From a virus, in IMG/VR virus record IMGVR_UViG_3300031999_000160, positions 1 to 28,031 of that record: 28,031 nucleotides of DNA, one strand, 5' to 3'. Below the pieces are notes generated by a model that worked only from the letters and a program-made list of their open reading frames with translations, was not told the DNA's origin and did no database searches. This document shows positions 15,384-23,155 of the stretch, one piece after another. Both the position numbers and the translations under genes were made by a program. The stretch's first letter is position 1, and every line of letters begins with the position of its first letter.

Positions 15384-16286
15384 CTAAGCCTTTCGGACTT
15401 GGATCGACTCCGTTGGAAGGTTTGTTAGATTCTCGAGCATGGCATCTCTGCCCTGCTTTGGGTTGAACTCATGTTCCTTGGGGGCAGGAGTTCCACTACC
15501 CACATCCGACGGGGCCGTTAGCCCTGCCGGGGTCTCCGGCGCGAGCTGCGTGCCTGCTATCGGTGGCTCCACCGTAGCCGCTGGCTTCGGTAGTGCCGCG
15601 GCATGAATGCCGCCCTTAGCCATCTTCTCGAAGTAGTCCGCTTTGGAATCCCGGCAATACAGTTCCATCTCGTCGAGGGTCTTGTCTTGGAGGTCTTCCT
15701 CCTTGACACCGTACTGTCCGTACCCTGTGGTCAGACGCACAACCATCAGGTCGTGGTCGTAACCCTTGAGGGTCTCGGCATACGCATCCAGTTCTGCCGT
15801 GCGGTCGTCGTCGGACCACTTCTTCACGAGTGCCTTCTTTTCATCTTCTTCCAGACCCACCAACTGCGTCTGCCGCAATTCCTCGCGGATAGACTTTATC
15901 GCAGCCGTGTGTTCTTGCTGGAGGCGGGTGATCGCCTGATCCCTGCTACGGAGGGCCTCGTGGTGCTCCTTGTCCCGCTCTTCCAGGTAGGTGTCCAGTC
16001 GTCCGAGGGCTGCAACGTACTCCTCATCCTGAACGCCCTCCCCAACCGCAGATTCGGCGGGTGGGGCCTCGGTTAGGGCCGGTGCAGCGGGCGGGCCTGC
16101 GGTGGTAGTCGGTGCAGCCTGCGGGCTGGCGACCTCTGTGGCAGTAGGAGCGGGTGCCGCGGCTGCTCCCGAAGCAGCAACCCTCGCCACACGCGCCTCA
16201 TCCGTCAACAGGGGATCGTCTTCCGAATCAGGATCCACTACTTCCATTCGAGTTCCCGTCACCTCGTCATTGACGATGTTTACCAT
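15384..16286 (-). CDS. Capsid scaffold protein (300 aa)
   Basis: The start is ATG 16286-16284 with AGGAGGT nine bases upstream. It is the first gene after the promoter-like element at 16310-16352. Residues about 35-85 are Ala/Pro/Thr-rich and disordered. Residues about 85-160 form a long charged coiled-coil (LGRLDTYLEERDKEH, QAITRLQQEHTAAIKSIREEL in pieces). A Pro/Gly-rich segment follows, and the C-terminus carries a short charged end. This layout and the place just upstream of the capsid gene are typical of phage scaffolding proteins, which guide procapsid assembly and leave before maturation. No protease motif is visible, so it probably is not a protease-scaffold fusion. Confidence 0.85.
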   Translation of the reverse strand: MVNIVNDEVTGTRMEVVDPDSEDDPLLTDEARVARVAASGAAAAPAPTATEVASPQAAPTTTAGPPAAPALTEAPPAESAVGEGVQDEEYVAALGRLDTYLEERDKEHHEALRSRDQAITRLQQEHTAAIKSIREELRQTQLVGLEEDEKKALVKKWSDDDRTAELDAYAETLKGYDHDLMVVRLTTGYGQYGVKEEDLQDKTLDEMELYCRDSKADYFEKMAKGGIHAAALPKPAATVEPPIAGTQLAPETPAGLTAPSDVGSGTPAPKEHEFNPKQGRDAMLENLTNLPTESIQVRKA

Positions 16287-16309
16287 TGGTAAGGAACCTC
16301 CTCTTAGGT

Positions 16310-16352
16310 CTCTCCACTATTAGGATCGCACAAAAGGGTATGTAATTGTCAA
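16310..16352 (-). promoter_or_regulatory. Promoter-like element A, upstream of scaffold gene
   Basis: On the minus strand this 43-base stretch begins TTGACAATTACATAC and ends in a 21-base core (16310-16330) that is identical to 27945-27965. It stands 23 bases before the scaffold start, in the 88-base gap after the giant gene. TTGACA matches a -35 box, but the best -10 candidate (CCTAAT, 16319-16324) lies 22 bases away, too far for ordinary sigma-70. A different sigma factor, an activator or a phage RNA polymerase may recognise it. Confidence 0.6.
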
Positions 16353-16357
16353 GTCGC

Positions 16358-16371
16358 TTGAGCATTTGAGC
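16358..16371 (+). repeat. 14-base box, copy 1 (operator candidate)
   Basis: TTGAGCATTTGAGC, containing a direct repeat of TTGAGC, lies five bases from promoter-like element A on its upstream side. The same 14 bases occur in the opposite orientation next to element B. Confidence 0.5.
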
Positions 16372-16374
16372 CAA

Positions 16375-19300
16375 TTACTTGGCACCCTGCACGGCCGGAG
16401 GTGTGAAGTAGGCGCGGTCGGGGTACTGTGCCTTGAGGTCGTTGGCCGTCTGCACAGCAGTCAAGGTCTGAACCTTGTCCACGTAGCCCTGCCGGTACAG
16501 TTCCACATCCAGCCGGGGGTCGGCTGTCCGGATGGCGGTTCGCAGACTGGAAAGTGTGCGGCCCTTCCCCAACTTAGCCTCAAGACGCTGGTTCAGCATT
16601 TCATCCACCACGGCCCACACGTCGGCGCCGCCTGCACGATGCCCCCCCTCCAAGAGAACCTGTTGTGCGGCCTGCTGGAGAGCGGACAGATCGACGCCAA
16701 GGGCCGTCGCTACGGTTGTCCGCGTTTGTAGATAACCGGAAGGCTTGATAATCTCATCAGAGGTCTTCTGGAAATCGCGGTGCAGTTCACTCTCATGCCG
16801 GGACAGATACCAGTCCACGTCGGTACGGTCTGTCTCTGATAGTCCAACGAGGGTTGCCTCACGGTCGGCGTAGAACCCCTCCCAGTCAGTCTCCTGGGTT
16901 GCTGGGTCAGTATAGGCATTCAGGTCAACGGCGAAGTAGGCATTCAGGGTGCCGTCCACCGTGAGCGCACCAACTGGTTTCTCGCCCACCACGGCCTCCG
17001 AACGTCCTTCCGCCGTGGCAACCCAGTTGTGTGCCTCTGGTTGCTTAACACCCCTATCCACCAGGAGACGTTCAACTACTTCGTGAGTAAGAAACGCGTT
17101 GGAATCGATGCCCCGTTCGGGATGCGCCAGATACTCCTCGGCACCGCGATAGATGTTCTCAAGAATCTTTGCGGATAGACCCCCACCCGTTGTCGCCTCC
17201 TTGAAAAACGTGTCTAGGTTATTTTGGGTAGGGGAAGGAAGTAATTTCGATTCCTTGAATGTCAGCCCCAGAGCATCCTGGAGGCCAGTGAGTTCCCCGA
17301 ACTCTTGACGCTGGAGGTCGGAGTACCGGGAGCGGTAGTCGTCGCCTGCCAGTTTTCCGGCACGAGCGGAGGTATCCAAACCTTCCTTCTGGGTTCCGTA
17401 GTTCGCCCGCACGTCTTCCGACTGCTTGATGTACTTGTCCCAAGAGGACTCCGGACGGTATTGCTGCATGGGGCGGACATAGCCTTCCACCACCGCAACT
17501 ACTTCCGGACTGTCATCGACCCGCTGGCGGGCAACGCGGTTATTCTTCATCGCAGCACTTAGATGCCCCGGTGAATCCCAATAGTCCGTCCCGTACATCT
17601 GATTAGACACACGGTTCTGGATGGCCAGTAGAGCTTCGCCGCCCGTCTCCGGAGAGGTGCGGAGGCCAAAGAACTCGGCTATCGCCCGCGGCGCCCGCCG
17701 CGACCAATCCCCTTGTCCCGCAAGATAGGCGTTGACCGTAATGGGGGTGTAGTTGTCGGTAAAGTAGTTGAGGAGTTTGCGGGGGTCGTCCACAAAAGCA
17801 GCAATGTCTACTTCTTGGCCGATGTAGTCCGCACCGTTTATGAAGTCAGCAAACTTGGTGGACATGGGGGCGCCCTTAGACCGCAAACCACGGGTAATGG
17901 GGTTATTCCAGATTCCATTCGGGAGATGGGCCCCTCCCGGAGTGGTGGCCTCCCAGTTGTCGTAGTTCCAGTTGTCTTTGTCAGCCATGCCCGCCAATAT
18001 AGCGAACCCGGAACGGTAGGTGCCCCCCATTCCGTACCAACCTCCCCCGATGTTCATGGCCATGAACTTCTTGCCGGACATAGGATTGAGGGCCACGGCG
18101 ATCTCGTCTAGGATCGCCTTTTGGCTTCTACCTTGTATCGTCCCTCTGGCCATGATAAGTCCGGAAGTTATGGCCGCCCCGCCCGTGAGCATCTTCGCCA
18201 TGATGAGGCGGGCCGCCGCCGGGGTGTAACCAGAACCAGCGACGTAAGACAATGTGCCAAGGAAGGAGCGCGTGTACCGTGTGGCGAACCAAACCCAAGC
18301 AGATTCGATCTGCATCTGACGGGGACTGAGGACGCCGCTCAGTTGTGGCTGGCCTATGAGGGTGTCGGCAAACCTGGCTATGCGAAACTTCTCATATTCG
18401 AGAGCCTCGCCCGTCAACCCTTTCGGAGCCCCGGCCATCCGAAGCAGTCTGCCGGGGGCTTTGGCAGCATCAACCATAGCGTCATAGGCCATGACCCTGC
18501 CAAAGAGCAGGGAGGACTCAAACCCCCGCGTAAGACTCTGTATTCCCCCGCGACCTACCCGCAATGGGGCCGTGACCGCACCTAGAACCTTTCCGGCTGG
18601 GCCGGGGCCTTCTCCCAACAGCCTGGTAGCCTCAAAGAACTCAGATTCGATCTGCACATTGCCACCATGCGCGGCAAAGTCGCGGGCAGCCGGGCTTTGT
18701 ATAAACTCATAGATTGTCCGTGGCTTCGCCATAGCCTGGAAGCCTTCGGCCATTGACTGCGCCCAGAGTTTGGCGCCTACAGCGGGGTTGTCTGCCACAA
18801 AAGGCAGTGTTTGGAGTTGGATGGCACCCCAACCCGTATCGGCCGAACCCGTGAGTACCATCCGCATGACGGCGTTGATCTTCTGCGGGATGGTAATGGC
18901 TGGACTACGGGATCGCGCACCGGGTCCAAGGAAAGTCTCCACCTGCCGGAGCTGTTCCTTCGGCATAACGCCACGGAATCCAAACCCCAGACCCCCGATA
19001 GGGGCCTCCTTCAGTGTCGGGGCTCCGATCCGTATTACGCCTTTCTCTTTCCAGAAGTTGTTGACCAGGGCATTTCGCGTGATGCGCTGCATCCCTTGGA
19101 TGTAGAGATCCGCCTGGAATATCAGGCCGGGGCGGTACTTCACACCCAATTCTTCAATCGCCTGTTGCTGCACTTCGATGATGCGCCGGTTCAGGGCGGC
19201 GGGTTTACCACCACCGACCCCAGACTCCAGACCCACCCGCTTTGATGTAGGGTCAACCGCAAAACGCGGCCAGTGTACGTCCCGTGTAGCGATCTTTATG

Positions 19301-21222
19301 CCTAGAGCTGCTTCGGCCTCAGCAGTGGGGCCAGCGGTCGTGGCGTAAATCTTCCTTACCCACCCCACCTGTTCCGGAGTAAAGCGAGAGATGTAGGTAC
19401 TTTCCCCCCGCAGTATGCTTTCGATGACATCTCCGCCCGCGATCCACACACCCGTGCGCCCACCGACTGCCGCAGGCACCCATATCTGGCCAACGGCGTT
19501 CTCAAGAAACGGGACACGGGCTCCATTGAATGGGGCCAAGGCCTCTGCCCGCGCTGCGTCCTGCCATGTCTTGTCGAGTATCCAGCGTGCCACCCCGCCC
19601 ATGTGCGGATCATCCATTATGGCCAACTGGTTGACTCGCTCAACGAGGAACTGGCCACCCGGAACCCGGTTTGCGAACGTCCTTGCAAACTTCCGCAGGA
19701 GATCGTTGGCTTCGGGGCGCTCAAGGATCGCATAGGCCATCCGCTCCTGTAGTTCGGGGGTGAGCATGTCTGCGCCGCCCGCTATTGCGGGAATGGGTGC
19801 ACCTTCGGCGGCACCCTCCACAATAGGTTTGATGCCCGCAGGATTCGTGACACGGACGGCGCCACGGTCGGCGGCCAAGCCCACGATCTCTGAGGGCGCA
19901 ATCGCATCCGGGGCGGCCTCAACTGCAATGATCCGCGGTTCCCCGCCTATGTGTCGTGCGGTAGCATTGGCGTAAACCTGGGCATCTTCTTTGATGGGCG
20001 TCAGGAATGCCCCCACCGCCAAGGGTTGATCGCCTACCACAGTAGAGGTGCCGTGATACAAAGTCTGGGGCTTCAGGCCAAGGGCCTGATTGATCTCATC
20101 CGGGCCGGTGACAACATACCCCGCCTTCCGGAGCAATTCGGTTGCAGGAGTCCCGGCTATGGGATCCTCCGCAGCACGTTCTAGTGTTGCGCGGAGACCC
20201 GCACGAGTGAGACCAGGAGCAGAGTGGAGCAAAACAGGGAGAGCAACCCCTCCCACGACGGCACCCACCACAGGTGGGGCCCATCCCTGCACTGACGCCT
20301 CCTCCCCAGCCGCCATTCCGGTAGAAACCTCCGCCATCGTTATCGCCTTCCCGATCAACGACGTACCTGGGAAGAAGGGCAACGTGGCTAAGAAGGCAGG
20401 ATCTCCCATCAGGTCTACCGTGCTGGCAAGAATGTTGGTGAGGGCTCCCGCCGGTAGATTCTTGCGTATGGCGTCGGATAGAGGGGCCCCAAACCCGCTT
20501 ACTGGGATCGCGTTGCCAGGTTCATACGGCGGTGCCAACAGGGAAATCTGCGCCCGCTGAAGAAGATCCTGGAGGCCAGCGTCGGAGGCCAGGTAGGTTG
20601 TGTAGTCCTGCGGGTGCTCTCCGGCAATGGAGGTAACGGCATCCGAGACGGCCCGCTGCGGATTGAGGGTGCCTACCGTGTTGGCGTAGTCGGATCCCAC
20701 ACTACCCACAACAGTCCGTTGGAGATCCTTTATTCCCTCCGGACTGTACGCCCCGACCTGATCCAGCAAAGCCTCCATCTGCTTCTGGGCGAAGAACATG
20801 TTGCCGTAGGCATCGTACATATCTGTACTGGCGCCCTTGGGAAGCGTAAGTCCGCTCCGCGCCTCCGTCTCCTGGAGGGAGATGTACTGTTTGAACTCCT
20901 CCTGAGCTGTGGGCATATCCGTGGGTTGCCAAGGCACGAAGTTAAATGGCGCAGGCTCACTAGGTCTCCCCGGTGCAGTGACGTAGTACGGGGTTGGAGG
21001 CTGGGTGGGGGGTGCAGGTTCGCTGGGTCTCCCCGGCGCAGTGACATAGTATGGTGTAGGTTCCTGGACAGTAGAACCAGGAACAGGTGTAGGAGCAGGC
21101 GAGGGCGGCGGAGTAGGCGCAGGTGTAGGTGGTGGGGTCGGAACTGGTGTTCCCGCCGGAGCGGGCTGGGCCGCCGACACCGCCGCACGCGAAGCACGGA
21201 TGCGCTGTAGGATCGTGGGCAC
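16375..21222 (-). CDS. Giant internal/ejected virion protein with ADP-ribosyltransferase-like domain (1615 aa)
   Basis: The start is GTG 21222-21220, right after the previous TAG, with GGAGGTG as ribosome binding site. Residues 1-50 are TP/AP-rich. Residues 54-92 hold two copies of PTPYYVTAPGRPSEPAP. A hydrophobic segment lies at about 316-334. Residues about 387-440 carry LYHGTS (His390), AFLTP, AQVYA (Tyr417) and RIIAVEAAP, the order seen in H-Y-[E/D/Q]-type ADP-ribosyltransferases, including those in phage polyvalent proteins. A long helical body follows with further hydrophobic stretches. No lytic transglycosylase or tail-tape pattern is seen. It lies between portal and scaffold genes. 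I infer a head-internal protein ejected with the DNA that could modify host proteins; activity is unproven. Confidence 0.72.
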   Translation of the reverse strand: MPTILQRIRASRAAVSAAQPAPAGTPVPTPPPTPAPTPPPSPAPTPVPGSTVQEPTPYYVTAPGRPSEPAPPTQPPTPYYVTAPGRPSEPAPFNFVPWQPTDMPTAQEEFKQYISLQETEARSGLTLPKGASTDMYDAYGNMFFAQKQMEALLDQVGAYSPEGIKDLQRTVVGSVGSDYANTVGTLNPQRAVSDAVTSIAGEHPQDYTTYLASDAGLQDLLQRAQISLLAPPYEPGNAIPVSGFGAPLSDAIRKNLPAGALTNILASTVDLMGDPAFLATLPFFPGTSLIGKAITMAEVSTGMAAGEEASVQGWAPPVVGAVVGGVALPVLLHSAPGLTRAGLRATLERAAEDPIAGTPATELLRKAGYVVTGPDEINQALGLKPQTLYHGTSTVVGDQPLAVGAFLTPIKEDAQVYANATARHIGGEPRIIAVEAAPDAIAPSEIVGLAADRGAVRVTNPAGIKPIVEGAAEGAPIPAIAGGADMLTPELQERMAYAILERPEANDLLRKFARTFANRVPGGQFLVERVNQLAIMDDPHMGGVARWILDKTWQDAARAEALAPFNGARVPFLENAVGQIWVPAAVGGRTGVWIAGGDVIESILRGESTYISRFTPEQVGWVRKIYATTAGPTAEAEAALGIKIATRDVHWPRFAVDPTSKRVGLESGVGGGKPAALNRRIIEVQQQAIEELGVKYRPGLIFQADLYIQGMQRITRNALVNNFWKEKGVIRIGAPTLKEAPIGGLGFGFRGVMPKEQLRQVETFLGPGARSRSPAITIPQKINAVMRMVLTGSADTGWGAIQLQTLPFVADNPAVGAKLWAQSMAEGFQAMAKPRTIYEFIQSPAARDFAAHGGNVQIESEFFEATRLLGEGPGPAGKVLGAVTAPLRVGRGGIQSLTRGFESSLLFGRVMAYDAMVDAAKAPGRLLRMAGAPKGLTGEALEYEKFRIARFADTLIGQPQLSGVLSPRQMQIESAWVWFATRYTRSFLGTLSYVAGSGYTPAAARLIMAKMLTGGAAITSGLIMARGTIQGRSQKAILDEIAVALNPMSGKKFMAMNIGGGWYGMGGTYRSGFAILAGMADKDNWNYDNWEATTPGGAHLPNGIWNNPITRGLRSKGAPMSTKFADFINGADYIGQEVDIAAFVDDPRKLLNYFTDNYTPITVNAYLAGQGDWSRRAPRAIAEFFGLRTSPETGGEALLAIQNRVSNQMYGTDYWDSPGHLSAAMKNNRVARQRVDDSPEVVAVVEGYVRPMQQYRPESSWDKYIKQSEDVRANYGTQKEGLDTSARAGKLAGDDYRSRYSDLQRQEFGELTGLQDALGLTFKESKLLPSPTQNNLDTFFKEATTGGGLSAKILENIYRGAEEYLAHPERGIDSNAFLTHEVVERLLVDRGVKQPEAHNWVATAEGRSEAVVGEKPVGALTVDGTLNAYFAVDLNAYTDPATQETDWEGFYADREATLVGLSETDRTDVDWYLSRHESELHRDFQKTSDEIIKPSGYLQTRTTVATALGVDLSALQQAAQQVLLEGGHRAGGADVWAVVDEMLNQRLEAKLGKGRTLSSLRTAIRTADPRLDVELYRQGYVDKVQTLTAVQTANDLKAQYPDRAYFTPPAVQGAK
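20951..21060 (-). repeat. Tandem repeat in the giant protein gene
   Basis: Two copies of a 63-base unit encode PTPYYVTAPGRPSEPAP at residues 55-71 and 76-92 of the 1615-residue protein. Third-position differences show that the copies have drifted while the protein sequence was kept. Confidence 0.75.
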
Positions 21223-21642
21223 CTAGACACCTCCAGAGAGGATCTGGCGGGCCCGACCCAAAGTCGTCAATCCCGTCGGTTGGGTGGGCGGTTTAGGTTG
21301 CGGCGGAGTCGCCTTCTGAAGTCCTGTCAGGAAGGTTGCCGCCTGCTCCAACATCGCCTTACGCTTGTCTGTGGCCATCACCGAACCCGGCGTGGCGGCA
21401 GGAGTCTGCGGTTGCTTTGCCGCAGGAGGCGCAACCTGGGGTGCGGTCGGGGGAGCAGCGGGCGGAGCAGCGGGTCCGGTAGGAGAAGTTGGAGCCGTGC
21501 GCTTCAATCCTCCTTGAGGGACGCCACCCATGTCTCCACCGGGAGTAAAACCCAACCGCTCGCGGATCTTGTTGATCTGCGACCGTTTGGCCACCAAGTT
21601 GCCCAGGATACTGCCGGAACCACCTACACCCGACTGTCCCAT
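21223..21642 (-). CDS. Small proline/alanine-rich protein (139 aa)
   Basis: The start is ATG 21642-21640 with GGGAGGA upstream; the stop TAG directly abuts the GTG start of the giant protein. A short basic helical start (LVAKRSQINKIRERLG) is followed by a long disordered Pro/Ala/Thr stretch (residues about 48-85), a helix (DKRKAMLEQAATFLTGLQ) and another proline-rich tail. No family is recognised. The proline-rich composition resembles the N-terminus of the following 1615-residue protein, so the two may work together inside the head. This is inference from order and composition. Confidence 0.65.
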   Translation of the reverse strand: MGQSGVGGSGSILGNLVAKRSQINKIRERLGFTPGGDMGGVPQGGLKRTAPTSPTGPAAPPAAPPTAPQVAPPAAKQPQTPAATPGSVMATDKRKAMLEQAATFLTGLQKATPPQPKPPTQPTGLTTLGRARQILSGGV

Positions 21643-21644
21643 GA

Positions 21645-21821
21645 CTATTTCCTCCCCGAAGAGAACTTGCGGACGGCCTGGCGCCGTTCCCGAAGGTGTG
21701 ACTGTACGGCCTTCACAGCATCCTGCGCCATCTGGCGCAACTCCTCCCGTTCGGCTGGCGGATGATCACGTGCCGCCAGGAGTGCGGCTACGAACCGATC
21801 TGCACGTTCAGCGATACCCAT
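21645..21821 (-). CDS. 58-residue charged helical protein
   Basis: The start is ATG 21821-21819, immediately after the TAA stop of the upstream gene (TAA-ATG); the stop is TAG at 21647-21645, two bases before the next start. The product begins MGIAERADRFVAALLAARD and continues REELRQMAQDAVKAV and HLRERRQAVRKFSSGRK. It is almost entirely helical and Arg-rich. It fills a gap between two coding regions exactly, and its codons end mainly in G or C, both of which support it as real. No family is recognised. Context places it among candidate internal virion proteins between portal and the giant protein. Confidence 0.68.
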   Translation of the reverse strand: MGIAERADRFVAALLAARDHPPAEREELRQMAQDAVKAVQSHLRERRQAVRKFSSGRK

Positions 21822-22850
21822 TTACCTAACCACCCGTGGTAGAACGATCGGAGGCGCTGTAGCAGTCTCAGCCTCGCGCCTCTTCGCCCCCCGCTGTCCC
21901 TGGTACAGCATTTCAAGATCTGTACGCTTCTGGAGGAACTCCAGGGGAGATATGGCGTAAGCATAGTTCAGGTTAGGGCGGGCGTAGATCTCCTCTGTCT
22001 GTGTCAGTTGAGAGAGGGCCTTATTCTTCTCGGTGGTCGCGGTTTGCTGCTCAGTGGTGGTAGTTGTCTGTCGTTGGGTGGTGCCACCCCCACCGCCAGC
22101 CCCACCCGCCTGCACAGAGGTCGCCGCCGATTGTGCTTGTTCCTGGGCCTGCTCCAAGGCCTTAGTCTCCGATTCCGTCTGGCGAGTCTCTACAGCGCCA
22201 GGGCGGGTGCCAAGAAACTCCGGGGCGCCCCCAACACCAACGGGCTTGAAGATCTGCTCGCCCTTAGCGGCACGGGCCCCCAGGTCTGCCATGTAGTCGT
22301 TGTAGAGCACATCCGGATTGTCCAGGAGCCAGAGACCAGCACCGCGGCTGAGTGTACCTGCCTTAACCTGGGCCTGAACGTGCGTAGCTAGGCCAGTCTC
22401 AAACTTATTCAGGAACTCCTCTGGTGTCGGAATGTCCAGATATGCGCGGGAGGTACGCTGCTCAACCGAGACTGTCTCCTGTTGGCGCTGCACCTGGGAG
22501 GTGACGTAGTTGGAGATACTCTCCGCGACGTTGCCTCCTGCCTGAGCGCCCCACAGAGCATTTGCCCGGTCTATCAACGCAGCCTTTGCTTGCTGGACTG
22601 CGGGTTGCTTTGCTATGTCTTCGAGGGAGGACGGCCCCCAGGGAGACATCTGTGCCGCCGCATTCTGGGCATCGAGGTAAGCCTGGGCAGCATCCGTTAC
22701 ATCCGTGGTGTTGATAGGAACATCAATGCCCAAGCCCTCAAGCATCTGGCGCAAAGCAGCCCTATCGAGGGTTCCCGTTGTGCCGACGCCCCAAAGATCA
22801 TCGAGAGCCCTTTGTGCAGCCGCTATTTCTTCCGGTGTTGGTGGTGGCAT
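21822..22850 (-). CDS. Hypothetical virion-associated protein with Gln/Thr/Gly-rich segment (342 aa)
   Basis: The frame is open further upstream to 23006, but I chose ATG 22850-22848. It overlaps the stop of the preceding gene as TAATG, has GAGGGG upstream, and starts a protein-like sequence (MPPPTPEEIAAAQRALDDLW). The longer version would run through another gene in a shifted frame. Residues about 1-200 are helical and Ala-rich. Residues about 225-290 are low-complexity (EQAQEQAQS, a run of Gly, TTTTTEQQT). The C-terminus is basic. No domain is recognised. The low-complexity helical style and the place between portal and the 1615-residue protein suit an internal head or ejection protein, unproven. 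Confidence 0.72.
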   Translation of the reverse strand: MPPPTPEEIAAAQRALDDLWGVGTTGTLDRAALRQMLEGLGIDVPINTTDVTDAAQAYLDAQNAAAQMSPWGPSSLEDIAKQPAVQQAKAALIDRANALWGAQAGGNVAESISNYVTSQVQRQQETVSVEQRTSRAYLDIPTPEEFLNKFETGLATHVQAQVKAGTLSRGAGLWLLDNPDVLYNDYMADLGARAAKGEQIFKPVGVGGAPEFLGTRPGAVETRQTESETKALEQAQEQAQSAATSVQAGGAGGGGGTTQRQTTTTTEQQTATTEKNKALSQLTQTEEIYARPNLNYAYAISPLEFLQKRTDLEMLYQGQRGAKRREAETATAPPIVLPRVVR

Positions 22851-23155
22851 TACCAGCCCCTCCGTAAAATTGCCCCGATGAGGGCACCTGCCGCCGTAAA
22901 GATGGCAGCAACGATTCCAGAGATACCGCCAACGCGAGCAAGACTCGGTTTCGAGGGCGGGTGGTTGACGGTGTGTTCGGTAAGGCGTTCGTCCAGACCC
23001 CCACAACGTTGATCCACTCCAGTAAGGCGCTCGTGCAACAGTCCAAACTGCCCCATCATCCGAACGTCCACTTCATGGAGGGCCTTGTAGAGTTGGGCGC
23101 CACTCACGCGCTGGCCGTTGGGTTCATCTATTGTCTGCGGGATTTCATCTACCAT
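22850..23155 (-). CDS. Small coiled-coil protein with C-terminal membrane segment, XhlA-like
   Basis: I chose ATG 23155-23153, which overlaps the portal stop (TGATG) with GAGGG eight bases upstream; a GTG one codon earlier is possible. The 101-residue product has a polar start, a helical coiled-coil region (QLYKALHEVDVRMMGQFGLL, then ERLTGVDQ, LDERLTEH), a linker and one membrane segment (residues about 75-97, GIVAAIFTAAGALIGAIL), ending RRGW. This layout resembles XhlA/haemolysin-type phage proteins, which are linked to lysis. Here the gene lies in the head cluster, so it may instead help DNA entry at the host membrane. It overlaps both neighbours by a few bases, showing tight coupling. Confidence 0.75.
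   Translation of the reverse strand: MVDEIPQTIDEPNGQRVSGAQLYKALHEVDVRMMGQFGLLHERLTGVDQRCGGLDERLTEHTVNHPPSKPSLARVGGISGIVAAIFTAAGALIGAILRRGW

Noticed and set aside
16310-16352. CRISPR or transposon end repeats at the duplicated element
   Set aside because: There are only two copies, placed at gene starts with no spacers, terminal inverted repeats or transposase.
20951-21060. Collagen-like or mobile repeat in the giant protein
   Set aside because: There are only two in-frame units in a proline-rich linker, with no Gly-X-Y periodicity; it is best read as a local duplication.
22851-23006. Upstream extension of the 342-residue protein to 394 residues
   Set aside because: The extension runs through the coiled-coil/membrane gene in a shifted frame, is rich in Arg and Cys, and the internal ATG has a TAATG junction.
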